Part shown: positions 56,058 through 64,000 of the stretch, piece after piece | Numbering within the stretch: position 1 is the first letter of the stretch | How the letters are laid out: each line of letters starts with the position of its first letter | From: Bacteroidota bacterium | Lineage (GTDB): Bacteria > Bacteroidota > Bacteroidia > B-17B0 > Aurantibacillaceae | Assembly (NCBI GenBank): GCA_016708845.1 | Contig: JADJFB010000002.1 | Span: forward strand, 1 to 64,000 | DNA: 64,000 nucleotides | Reading direction: 5' to 3' | Made by a program: the position numbers and the translations under genes | Notes under the pieces: model-generated | What the model saw: only the letters and a program-made list of their open reading frames with translations | Told to the model about the DNA's origin: nothing | The model's database searches: none

Positions 56058-58592
56058 TTATGGTTTGGTTTCTTGTTCAAATGTAGATTCAGTAATGGCT
56101 TTTGTGTCTCTAAAATAGGAGATTCCACCCCAGCTAAACATTTTCTTTTGGTAAACATATACTTCGTTAGATTCTTTTACAACTACACGCTGAAGGATAA
56201 CAACACCAGTTCCAATGATCGTTTCTTCTGTCACCCCTAAAGGATATTTAGCTAATAAAGCTTGTTTTTTTGCATCGATTTCTGCGGCTACAACCGTATC
56301 AGATTTCAATAGTTTTTCTATTTCAGCTAATTTTCCTTTTGCGTATGAATCGCCAGCTTTTGCAATCAAAGCTTCTTCATAAGCTGTTTTAGCTTCTTTA
56401 TAACGTTTCATCCCAAAAAAATTATCACCTTTATCTTTAGCCTCTTTGTATCTATCAACTGTTAATGGTGGCGGAGTTATTTTAGTTTTATTTGCTGCTT
56501 CTTTATCTGCTTTTTCTTTTGCTAAACGTGCAGCTTTTGCGGCTTTAGCGGCAGCGTCATCTGCAGCCTTTTTTGCCGCCGCTTCTTTAGCTAATCTTTC
56601 TGCCTCCAGTTTATCTGCTGCTGCTTTTTTAGCAGCATCTTCCTTCGACATTTTATCTAATGCTTCCTTATCTGCCTTCACTTTAGCTAAACGAGCTGCT
56701 TCTGCTGCTTTCGCTGCTGCCTCATCCGCTGCTTTCTTAACTGCGGCTTCTTTTGCTAATCTTTCTGCCTCTAGTTTATCCGCTGCTGCTTTTTTAGCAG
56801 CTTCTTCTTTTGACATTTTTTCTAATGCTTCTTTATCCGCTTTTTCCTTTGCTAAACGTGCTGCCTCAGCCTCTGCTTTCGCCTTATCTTCCGCTGCTTT
56901 TTTAGCCGCAGCTTCCGCATCTGCTTTTGCTTTTTCTTCAGCAGCTTTCTTTGCAGCAGCTTCGTCTGCTGCTTTCTTAGCTGCAGCTTCTTTTGCTAAT
57001 CTTTCTGCTTCTAATTTATCCGCTGCTGCTTTTTTTGCGGCTTCCTCTTTTGATAATTTGTCTAATGCTTCTTTATCCGCTTTTTCTTTTGCTAAACGTG
57101 CTGCTTCAGCCTCTGCTTTTGCCTTATCTTCCGCTGCTTTTTTAGCCGCAGCATCCGCATCTGCTTTTGCTTTTTCTTCAGCAGCTTTTTTAGCAGCTGC
57201 CTCATCTGCTGCTTTTTTTGCTGCGGCCTCTTCGGCTGCCTTTTTCGCAGCCGCTTCATCCGCCAATTTTTTAGCTGCAGCTTCTTTCGCTAATCTTTCT
57301 GCTTCTAGTTTGTCGGCAGCCGCTTTTTTATCAGCCGCTTCCTTTGCTAGTTTATCTGCTAATTCTTTATCGGCTTTTTCTTTTGCTAAACGAGCGGCTT
57401 CAGCATCAGCTTTCGCTTTATCCTCTGCTGCTTTTTTTTCAGCTGCTGCAGCGTCAGCTTTTGCTTTTTCTTCTGCCGCTTTCTTGGCTGCCGCTTCATC
57501 TGCAGCCTTTTTAGCCGCAGCTTCAGCTTCTGCCTTAGCTTTTTCTTCAGCAGCTTTTTTAGCAGCTGCTTCGTCTGCTGCTTTTTTAGCGGCAGCTTCT
57601 TTTGCTAATTTATCTGCTAATTCTTTATCTGCTTTCTCTTTTGCTAAACGTGCTGCTTCGGCTTCGGCTTTTGCCTTATCTTCTGCCGCTTTTTTTGCTG
57701 CTGCTTCAGCTTCTGCCTTCGATTTATCTTCTGCGGCTTTTTTAGCAGCTGCGTCTGCCGCTGCTTTTGCTGCAGCATCAGCTTTTGCTTTATCTTCAGC
57801 TGCCTTTTTTGCAGCTGCTTCATCTGCGGCTTTTTTAGCTGCGGCATCTGCTGCTGCTTTGGCAGCGTCTTCAGCCGCCTTTTTATCAGCTTCTGCCTTT
57901 TTATTTAAGGCCTCTTGATCTTTTATTATAATTTCAATTTGAGCTAATTGAGCTTTAGGATATGCCTCGGCAGGTTTATATGTAAGTGCTTGGTTATAAC
58001 CAGCTCTTGCCATTACCCAATCCTTTTTCTTAAAAGCAGCATCACCAGCTTTATTTGATGCCGTATAATTTGCTTCGAGTTCTTTTTGTTTATTTAATGC
58101 ATCAAGTTCTAATTGTCTTAATCTTTCTAATGCTGATAACATTTGATTACTATAGGCTTCATCATAATCAAAATTATCAGCGGTGGCATTATAATTTACT
58201 TTAACTAATGGCTGATTTAAAACCGAATAATCGATTCCCGGAAGAGGTTCAAATAAACTAATTGACTCAATATTAAATCCTTTAAAATCACCTTGCACTT
58301 TATCTGCTGGAACTCCTCTAGTTGAAACTGTAAATTTTTTAGTACAATGTCCTGGTTTCGTAACAATAATCAAATAATCTCCATTAGGCGGAATCTGAAA
58401 TTTAAAAGCACCATCATCACCAGTCATAGTTTCTAAAACCTTAGTTGAACCTTGCATTAAGGTAACAGTAGCTCCCTGTAATTTTTTTCCGGATTTTTCT
58501 ATTCTACTCGAAAATGGTAAAGTCCATTCTTGAGAAAATGACGAAAAAGAAGAAAAAAGAAGAAAAAAAAGTATAAATCGGGTACACGTCAT
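56058..58592 (-). CDS. Exported Ala/Lys-rich coiled-coil protein with flanking TPR-like and carboxypeptidase-regulatory domains
   Basis: 844 aa from ATG 58592, which gives a signal peptide ('[16 protein letters not shown]'); the upstream open extension has no export signal. Order: carboxypeptidase-regulatory domain (about 20-105: '[20 protein letters not shown]', '[18 protein letters not shown]'); a TPR-like helix pair ('[20 protein letters not shown]'); about 450 residues of charged repeats ('[20 protein letters not shown]', '[18 protein letters not shown]') that must form one long helix or coiled coil, as in TolA domain II; then a second TPR-like pair ('[20 protein letters not shown]') and a small C-terminal domain ('[20 protein letters not shown]'). 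It could span the periplasm. The antisense strand is open for 490 codons; this is a composition effect. Confidence 0.85.
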   Translation of the reverse strand: MTCTRFILFFLLFSSFSSFSQEWTLPFSSRIEKSGKKLQGATVTLMQGSTKVLETMTGDDGAFKFQIPPNGDYLIIVTKPGHCTKKFTVSTRGVPADKVQGDFKGFNIESISLFEPLPGIDYSVLNQPLVKVNYNATADNFDYDEAYSNQMLSALERLRQLELDALNKQKELEANYTASNKAGDAAFKKKDWVMARAGYNQALTYKPAEAYPKAQLAQIEIIIKDQEALNKKAEADKKAAEDAAKAAADAAAKKAADEAAAKKAAEDKAKADAAAKAAADAAAKKAAEDKSKAEAEAAAKKAAEDKAKAEAEAARLAKEKADKELADKLAKEAAAKKAADEAAAKKAAEEKAKAEAEAAAKKAADEAAAKKAAEEKAKADAAAAEKKAAEDKAKADAEAARLAKEKADKELADKLAKEAADKKAAADKLEAERLAKEAAAKKLADEAAAKKAAEEAAAKKAADEAAAKKAAEEKAKADADAAAKKAAEDKAKAEAEAARLAKEKADKEALDKLSKEEAAKKAAADKLEAERLAKEAAAKKAADEAAAKKAAEEKAKADAEAAAKKAAEDKAKAEAEAARLAKEKADKEALEKMSKEEAAKKAAADKLEAERLAKEAAVKKAADEAAAKAAEAARLAKVKADKEALDKMSKEDAAKKAAADKLEAERLAKEAAAKKAADDAAAKAAKAARLAKEKADKEAANKTKITPPPLTVDRYKEAKDKGDNFFGMKRYKEAKTAYEEALIAKAGDSYAKGKLAEIEKLLKSDTVVAAEIDAKKQALLAKYPLGVTEETIIGTGVVILQRVVVKESNEVYVYQKKMFSWGGISYFRDTKAITESTFEQETKP
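56490..57930 (-). repeat. Ala/Lys-rich coding repeat region
   Basis: Imperfect units of 20-50 codons built from [29 protein letters not shown] and [14 protein letters not shown]. No stop codon occurs in two other frames over long distances, an effect of GCT/GCA/AAA-type codon repeats. Confidence 0.8.
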
Positions 58593-58664
58593 AAGGTACA
58601 AAGCTGTAGTTTTGTATAAAGGTTTAAATTTAACTAAAATTCCATAAAGCCCACCACAAAAATT

Positions 58665-59807
58665 ATGCACAAAAACACAATTGAAACAAATTTTAGCTTT
58701 TGGGAAACTCAAACTTATTTTAAGGAAATTGACCTCATAATTGTGGGTAGTGGAATAGTAGGATTAAATGCCGCTATTAGCTATAAAGAAAAATATAAAA
58801 AAGCTAAAGTGGTTATTTTAGAAAGAGGCTTTCTTCCACACGGAGCTAGCACGAAAAATGCAGGATTTGCATGTTTTGGTAGTGTAAGTGAACTATTATC
58901 GGATATAAAAAAAAGTAAAGAAGAGGTAGTTTGGCAAACTGTGGAAATGAGAATTAAGGGATTAGCGCTTCTTAAAAACCGATTAGGTGACAAGCAAATT
59001 GATTATAAAGAACTAGGTGGTTTTGAATTATTTGACTCTAAAGATAGATTTGAAGAGTGTAGTCATTCAATAGATTACTTTAACAAACAAATTAAGTCAT
59101 ACACTAGAACAAAAAACACCTATAGTGTTGAAAATAAGAAGATTAAAAGCTTTCAATTCAAGCAAATAAAAGGCTTAATTTTAAATAAAAAAGAGGGGCA
59201 AATTGATACTGGAATGATGATGCAAAACCTTATTCAATTAGCATTAAGCAAAGGTATTATCATTTTAAATTCGATATCAGTCAATAAAATAAATGATTTA
59301 AAACAAAATGTTGCTTTAGACACATCCATTGGCGAATTAAAAGCAAAACATGTGATTGTTGCCACTAATGGTTTTGCAACTGAATTGCTGAAATTAAAAG
59401 ATGTAAAACCTGCCAGAGCTCAGGTTTTAATTACTAAACCAATTGATGATTTAAAAATAAAAGGAACTTTTCATTACGATGAAGGTTATTACTATTTTAG
59501 AAATATTGGAAAACGGGTTTTATTTGGCGGTGGACGAAATTTAGACTTTGAAAAAGAAACTAGTTCTAAGTTTGTGTTAAATACTAAAATTCAAAAACAT
59601 TTAGAGACTTTGTTGCAGACCATTATTTTGCCTGATACCAAATTTGATATTGAACAACGTTGGTGCGGAATTATGGGAGTGGGAGATGAAAAAAAACCAA
59701 TTATTAAGAAAATTTCTCCAAATATAGTTTGCGCTGTTCGAATGGGTGGAATGGGTGTAGCCATTGGTTCTTTAGTTGGCAAGTTAGCCGTGGATGAGTT
59801 ATCATAA
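58665..59807 (+). CDS. FAD-dependent oxidoreductase, DAO family
   Basis: 380 aa. The dinucleotide fold is '[20 protein letters not shown]' (residues 23-42), followed by the FAD Glu in '[20 protein letters not shown]', and a C-terminal FAD contact '[20 protein letters not shown]'. '[20 protein letters not shown]' and '[20 protein letters not shown]' match bacterial glycine/D-amino-acid oxidase-like enzymes. It is divergent from the Ala/Lys-rich gene with a 72-nt gap. The substrate is not deducible; amine or amino-acid oxidation is the general activity. Confidence 0.9.
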   Translation: MHKNTIETNFSFWETQTYFKEIDLIIVGSGIVGLNAAISYKEKYKKAKVVILERGFLPHGASTKNAGFACFGSVSELLSDIKKSKEEVVWQTVEMRIKGLALLKNRLGDKQIDYKELGGFELFDSKDRFEECSHSIDYFNKQIKSYTRTKNTYSVENKKIKSFQFKQIKGLILNKKEGQIDTGMMMQNLIQLALSKGIIILNSISVNKINDLKQNVALDTSIGELKAKHVIVATNGFATELLKLKDVKPARAQVLITKPIDDLKIKGTFHYDEGYYYFRNIGKRVLFGGGRNLDFEKETSSKFVLNTKIQKHLETLLQTIILPDTKFDIEQRWCGIMGVGDEKKPIIKKISPNIVCAVRMGGMGVAIGSLVGKLAVDELS

Positions 59808-59953
59808 TTAGGTATATATGTTTACAATAGATGTATGATCTGAATACTTCAATTTAACATAATGTTAATTATAAGTAGTTTTGAAATTTCAAGTAGCTGA
59901 TAATCAGATTACTAATATTAAACTGCTAATGTGTTAAACGCATTTTCGTGACT

Positions 59954-59961
59954 TATTTTTG
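59954..59961 (+). promoter_or_regulatory. -7 element TATTTTTG for queA
   Basis: Exact TAnnTTTG match followed by CC, as is common at Bacteroidota start sites. It gives queA a leader of about 80 nt holding two hairpins. Confidence 0.5.
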
Positions 59962-59969
59962 CCACCGTA

Positions 59970-60017
59970 TTAATCCCGTAAGATTAATGAAATAGCTCTT
60001 AATAATTCTATTTCATT
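59970..60017 (+). promoter_or_regulatory. Two adjacent hairpins in the queA leader
   Basis: Hairpin 1: TTAATC (59970-59975) / GATTAA (59982-59987), 6-nt loop. Hairpin 2: AATGAAATAG (59986-59995) / CTATTTCATT (60008-60017), 12-nt loop, both perfect. They share two bases, so they cannot both be fully formed. I see no match to known preQ1 riboswitch classes. Confidence 0.4.
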
Positions 60018-60046
60018 ATTGTCTTATATAAAAATTTATAAGAGAT

Positions 60047-61097
60047 ATGAAGTTATCCATGTTTAAGTTTAATTTGCCAAAAGAATTGTTGGCAGAATAT
60101 CCTTCCAAAAATCGCGACGAAAGTAAACTAATGGTTGTTGATCGCGCCACAGGAAAAATTAGTCACAAAAAATTTAAAGACATTATCAATTATTTTGATG
60201 ATGGTGATGTAATGGTGTTAAATGATACCAAAGTTTTTCCAGCTCGTATGTATGGAAATAAAGAAAAAACTGGTGCTAAAATCGAGGTGTTTTTGTTAAG
60301 AGAATTAAATGCTGAAAGTCGCTTATGGGACGTTTTAGTTGACCCGGCACGTAAAATTCGTATTGGAAATAAATTATATTTTGGCGAAAATGATAATGTT
60401 GTTGCCGAAGTTATTGATAATACAACTTCTAGAGGAAGAACGTTACGTTTCTTATTTGATGGTCCTTACGAAGATTTCAGAAAAGCATTATATGATTTAG
60501 GAGAAACTCCTTTACCTAAATATATTAAACGTGAAGTTGAAGAAAGTGATATTGAGCGTTACCAAACAGTATTTGCTAAGAACGAAGGCGCAGTGGCTGC
60601 TCCTACTGCTGGCTTGCATTTTAGCCGCGAATTATTGAAGCGTTTAGAAATTAAAGGCGTTAACTACGCTAATGTGACTTTACATATTGGTTTAGGTACT
60701 TTTAGAATGGTTGAAGTAGAAGATTTGACTAAACATAAAATGGATAGCGAAGAAGCAATTATTACTTCAGAAGCTTGCAAAATTATTAATAGCTGGCAAA
60801 GACAAAAAGAAAAAAGTGTGTGCAGTTGGAACAACCGTAATGCGCGCGTTAGAATCTTCGGTATCAACAACAGGTCATGTTAATCCATACAGTGGCTGGA
60901 CAAATAAATTTATTTTTCCTCCTTATGATTTTTCGGTAGCAAATTGTATGATTACTAACTTCCACATGCCTGAATCTACTTTGTTAATGCAAGTAGCAGC
61001 TTTTGGTGGTTATGATTTGGTTATGAAAGCATACAAAGAAGCAATCAAAGAAAAATACCGTTTCTATTCTTATGGAGACGCTATGTTGATTTTGTAA
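60047..61097 (+). pseudogene. queA: S-adenosylmethionine:tRNA ribosyltransferase-isomerase, frameshifted
   Basis: About 350 aa over two frames. QueA transfers the ribose of SAM to preQ1 in tRNA to make epoxyqueuosine. '[20 protein letters not shown]', '[20 protein letters not shown]', '[20 protein letters not shown]', '[20 protein letters not shown]', and '[20 protein letters not shown]' are all diagnostic. The frame is lost at about 60810 in an A-run; the rest ('[15 protein letters not shown]', '[15 protein letters not shown]', '[20 protein letters not shown]') runs in the other frame to TAA 61097. A one-base A-run change again suggests sequence error. An intrinsic terminator follows. Confidence 0.93.
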
Positions 61098-61117
61098 GAA
61101 ATAATTTGAATATCCCT

Positions 61118-61150
61118 AAAAAGTGCAATCTTTGTAAGGTTGCACTTTTT
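61118..61150 (+). terminator. Intrinsic terminator after queA
   Basis: Stem AAAAAGTGCAA (61118-61128) / TTGCACTTTTT (61140-61150) with an 11-nt loop, 20 nt after the queA stop. Confidence 0.85.
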
Positions 61151-61179
61151 ATTTATAGGCAGTTTTAGATTAAAAAACA

Positions 61180-62253
61180 ATGTCAGAAACTAAACTTAAA
61201 CATATTATTCAAATAGATGGGCTAAGATGCTTTGCTGTTTTAGGAGTTATGTTTGCTCACTATGTAGTTTCTCATTTAGATAATGAAACTATAAGAAAAA
61301 TCCCCTTTGGTGCAGGAGTCAATTTGTTTTTTGTTATAAGTGGTTATCTTATTTCAACTATTCTTATCAATAAAAAACGAGATATAGAAAATAATGCAAC
61401 TAGCTTTTCAAAGGAAATCAAAAATTTCTTTGCGAAAAGAGTATTAAGAATTTTCCCATTATATTACATTGTTATTTTATTTCTATTTATTTTCAAGTAT
61501 AATGAAGTTGAATCCTACTTTATATACCTAGCAACATATACAACAAATGTATATATGACTTTCAATAATACATATATTGGAAGTCAAACTCATTTATGGT
61601 CTTTGGCAGTAGAAGAGCAATTCTATTTAATTTGGCCTTTTATTATTTTATTTATCAATCGAAAATATATTTTACCAGTTTTATTTATGTTAATTATACT
61701 TTCGTTATTTGGTAAATTTTACTTCTTAAATTTCACACCTTATCAATTAGGGGCAAATGCTTTTTTAACCAGTTGTTTTGATTCATTAGGTCTAGGAGCA
61801 TTATTAGGCTATTTACAGATATATCATGTTTCAATATTTGAAAAAATTCTTAATAAAAAACTCTTAGTTGGACTAATAATTAGTTATATCCTATTATTTA
61901 TTTTCCCTGATATTATATTACCATCACTAAGACCACTATTAGAAAATTTCTCTAATTCGTTAATCTTTTTCTTTATTGTGGGAATTGCAGCACAAAATAA
62001 ATTTAATGGTATAACCAAGTTTTTACTAGAGAACAAAGCATCGCTCTACTTAGGAAAAATAAGTTACGGGATTTATATTATTCATAATTTTATGCCTGAT
62101 ATGTTTTATTCGTTCTTTGCCAGAAAGCTTCCTCCAACAGATTTGTACTCAGTTAAAGTAATTTATTGGATTTGTTTAACCATCATAGTAGCATCCATTT
62201 CCTGGTTCTTAATTGAAAGACCGATATTGAAGTTGAAAAAACGTTTCAATTAA
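61180..62253 (+). CDS. Acyltransferase family 3 membrane protein (OafA/YrhL-like)
   Basis: 357 aa. 'IIQIDGLRCFAVLGVMFAHY' with the catalytic His, 'GAGVNLFFVISGYLISTILI' and 'FFAKRVLRIFPLYYIVILFL' are the three standard opening blocks; 'HLWSLAVEEQFYLIWPFIIL' and 'GKISYGIYIIHNFMPDMF' follow. About ten transmembrane helices. These enzymes O-acylate sugars of LPS, capsule or peptidoglycan. It is complete; its TAA overlaps the stop of the convergent T9SS gene in TTAA. No glycan cluster is visible nearby, so the acceptor is unknown. Confidence 0.93.
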   Translation: MSETKLKHIIQIDGLRCFAVLGVMFAHYVVSHLDNETIRKIPFGAGVNLFFVISGYLISTILINKKRDIENNATSFSKEIKNFFAKRVLRIFPLYYIVILFLFIFKYNEVESYFIYLATYTTNVYMTFNNTYIGSQTHLWSLAVEEQFYLIWPFIILFINRKYILPVLFMLIILSLFGKFYFLNFTPYQLGANAFLTSCFDSLGLGALLGYLQIYHVSIFEKILNKKLLVGLIISYILLFIFPDIILPSLRPLLENFSNSLIFFFIVGIAAQNKFNGITKFLLENKASLYLGKISYGIYIIHNFMPDMFYSFFARKLPPTDLYSVKVIYWICLTIIVASISWFLIERPILKLKKRFN

Positions 62254-63691
62254 TGAACAACAGAGATTTTTTCAATTTTACTAGCAATACTAATAAAATA
62301 AATCCCACTCACAAGATGTTCTACTTTAAGAATAAAATGCTTGTTTGAGATAAAGAATAGTTTTTCTTCTATAGAAATTTCATTCCCTAAAATATCGTAC
62401 AATTTATCGATGTATTTTGGATGCCAGAATTAGCAATAAAATTTATTTCGTTGGAAGATGGATTAGGGAATTTTTGAAATACATTTTCATCTATAGTCAA
62501 TTCATTAATAGAAACTATGCTTGTACTTCCAACTAAATTTGAATCTGATTTTAAAATAGACATCTGAATTTATAGCACCATATCCTTTAGTGTAACCTAT
62601 ACAAGCATAACCTTTATCTTTTGTTGCAATAAGTTTAAAAGTCTCATCATTGTCAATAGAACCATAATCTGTTCCATTTATATATCCAAAATTTGAAGTC
62701 CATTCAAACAACTTAAATTGCAAATTAAATCCTGAAAAAAATTCTTTTTCCATGAACCCAATAATGTTTGGACTTTTTTCGGAAAATACAATCGAAGTAA
62801 ACTCTTCATCATAACCAGAATATCCATGTTCTTGATGTGAAAGTTGAACTCCTACATTATTTATCTTTAATGCGTACCCATCAATTTTACCTACCCCAAA
62901 AGATTCGGTTCCTCCGGCAATAAAAAAATCTCCATTTGGATGTTCTATTATCTGATTCCCAAAATCTTCCTTAACGCCTCCATAAAATTTACGCCACAAT
63001 GTATCACCGTTTATGTCAAGTTTAATTGCCCAAACATCACCCAAGCTATCATTAAAACTTTTTGTATAACCCGTTAAAGCATACTTACCATCAGAGGTTT
63101 GTATCACCGATTTAAATTCGTCGTCTTTTAGTCCACCAAATGTTTTTGTCCAAGTTGTATCTCCATTAGCATCTGTTTTTATTACAAATCCATCAGCATT
63201 ACCTTTCCCATAACTATAAGTGGTTCCTGCAATTATAAAACCTCCATCGGCTGTTGCATCCATACTATTGGCAAAATCCCAGTCGCTCCCCCTCCATATG
63301 TTTTTTGCCAAATTAAGTTACCGGTTTTATCTGCTTTTACTAAAAACACATCGTAACCACCTACTCCACTTGAACTTGTATAACCAGCCATTACATAACT
63401 CGAATCAGCTAACTGCACAATACTTTTTCCAATTTCGTTACTTACTCCGCCAAATGTTTTTTGAAATTTCACCTGCCCCATACTGTCAAGTTTTAATAAA
63501 TACATATCTGTATTTCCTTGGCCAATGCTACTAGTAGAGCCCGTAATAATATAACCACCATCTAAGGTTTGCTTTACATCATTACCTTCATCATAGCCAT
63601 TACCACCATACCTACAATAAAATTTTTTAGGTGGTTGAGCATAAGCTCCAATAAAAGTAACCAAAAACAATATTCCTATTAAAAATCTAAT
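62250..63691 (-). pseudogene. T9SS type A secreted protein with beta-propeller-like repeats, frameshifted
   Basis: About 480 aa over several frames. A signal peptide ('FLIGILFLVTFIGAYAQ') is followed by at least six repeats of about 50 residues with the pattern 'DGGYIITGSTSSIGQGNTDM', 'YLLKLDSMG', 'QKTFGG' and 'DGKYALTGYTKSFNDSLGDV', 'WAIKLDINGDTLW'. This is the 'DGGYIIxG' delta-60/propeller-type repeat common in exported Bacteroidota proteins. Breaks lie near 63300, 62560 and 62420. The C-terminus across 62250-62500 is a type A sorting domain ('FQKFPNPSSNEINFI', 'VEHLVSGIYFISIASKIEK'). The 5' end has no ATG; ATT at 63691 begins the signal peptide, TTG 63670 is the alternative. Confidence 0.78.
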
Positions 63692-63694
63692 GAC

Positions 63695-64000
63695 TTATCG
63701 TTTAAATTTTTTAGCAACACTTACAAAAGCTCCTTGACCGTATGTGTTTGTTGGAGAGATATAACCTTGTAAACTATTACTTCCTATTCTAAAAAACCAA
63801 GATTTTGAAACATACGAAAATGCTAAACCTACATTTAATTTTGAGTAACCACCATATGCCACGTGCAAAGCGCCTATAATTTTTGGCGTAAAATGATACT
63901 CTGCATCTGTAAAGAAATAGGGTTTGAAGTTGGAATTAAATAAATACCTAAATCCTACTGCTAAATAAAATTTATCAGTAAACTGAATCTTATTGATGAT
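63695..64000 (-). CDS. Outer-membrane beta-barrel protein, C-terminal part (DUF5723-like)
   Basis: The last 101 codons of a gene that enters from the right edge; the stop TAA is at 63697-63695. The translation is all barrel strand: 'FYLAVGFRYLFNSNFKPYFF', 'YHFTPKIIGALHVAYGGYSK', 'LNVGLAFSYVSKSWFFRIGS', 'GYISPTNTYGQGAFVSVAKK'. It resembles the C-terminus of DUF5723/PorV-like barrels of Bacteroidota; the N-terminal part needed to decide is outside the window. The T9SS propeller gene begins 3 nt downstream on the same strand, so the two are probably one transcript. Confidence 0.65.
   Translation of the reverse strand: MINKIQFTDKFYLAVGFRYLFNSNFKPYFFTDAEYHFTPKIIGALHVAYGGYSKLNVGLAFSYVSKSWFFRIGSNSLQGYISPTNTYGQGAFVSVAKKFKR

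Noticed and set aside
56446..57918. 490-codon Ala/Ser/Phe-rich open frame on the plus strand
   Set aside because: It is the exact antisense of the Ala/Lys-rich repeat region; the lack of stops follows from the repeated codons. No start context, signal or domain is visible.
59808..60046. tRNA or small RNA gene in the gap before queA
   Set aside because: No cloverleaf or CCA end is seen; the two hairpins are better placed as part of the queA leader.
60810..60883. Programmed frameshift in queA
   Set aside because: There is no slippery heptamer with downstream structure, and the family is not known to use frameshifting. One extra base in an A-run and many similar breaks elsewhere point to sequence error.

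Overview
The window reads as AT-rich chromosomal DNA of a gliding-type Bacteroidota (Flavobacteriia/Sphingobacteriia-like). The pointers are type IX secretion (T9SS) cargo with type A and type B C-terminal sorting domains, a PorP/SprF protein, GLPGLI, WG-repeat, DUF1573 and YHYH proteins, promoters of the TTG...TAnnTTTG type, and almost no Shine-Dalgarno sequences. I see no rRNA, tRNA, CRISPR array, phage or transposase gene. About 22 single-base frameshifts and one in-frame stop break otherwise well conserved genes, including housekeeping ones (gapA, queA). Most lie in or beside short homopolymers, so I read them mainly as sequence or assembly error. Affected genes are given over their full reconstructed span.

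Layout. 1-1.7 kb: broken DUF1573 and WG-repeat genes. 1.7-7.5 kb: tsaE, an outer-membrane barrel gene, ribH, a YfgM-like TPR protein, a di-heme peroxidase lipoprotein with a small lipoprotein partner, and a RadD-like helicase. 7.6-13.4 kb: two type B T9SS cargo proteins, and a GLPGLI protein coupled to a TonB-receptor-like barrel. 13.6-18 kb: gapA, then an MbnP-like/MbnH-like pair and a YHYH T9SS protein. 18-24.2 kb: PAS-GAF sensor, a structured repeat element, a fumarylacetoacetase-family hydrolase, lhgO, and a cassette-like segment carrying a DUF5694 gene. 24.3-29 kb: three tandem, translationally coupled TPR-transmembrane-coiled-coil genes that all stop just before the place where the full-length paralogue at 32.1-34.4 kb continues into a SpoIIE/PP2C phosphatase. 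29-43.5 kb: U32 protein, M43 metalloprotease, uvrB, prmC, TonB_C protein, hutH, NTR-like protein and pyrophosphatase. 43.6-53 kb: a giant (about 2,270 aa) type B T9SS adhesin, then a SPOR protein and a PorP/SprF protein that may serve the adhesin. 53-64 kb: Ppx/GppA, a GNAT enzyme, a methyltransferase, an Ala/Lys-rich coiled-coil protein, an FAD oxidoreductase, queA, an acyltransferase, a T9SS propeller-like protein and the end of an outer-membrane barrel gene.

The most interesting points are the phosphatase-less TPR paralogue array beside its full-length relative; two di-heme enzyme paralogues that differ at the expected inter-heme tryptophan; the cassette-like gene flanked by GCTAAC/GTTAGC ends; and several families of dispersed palindromic repeats, one of which supplies the stop codon of a gene.
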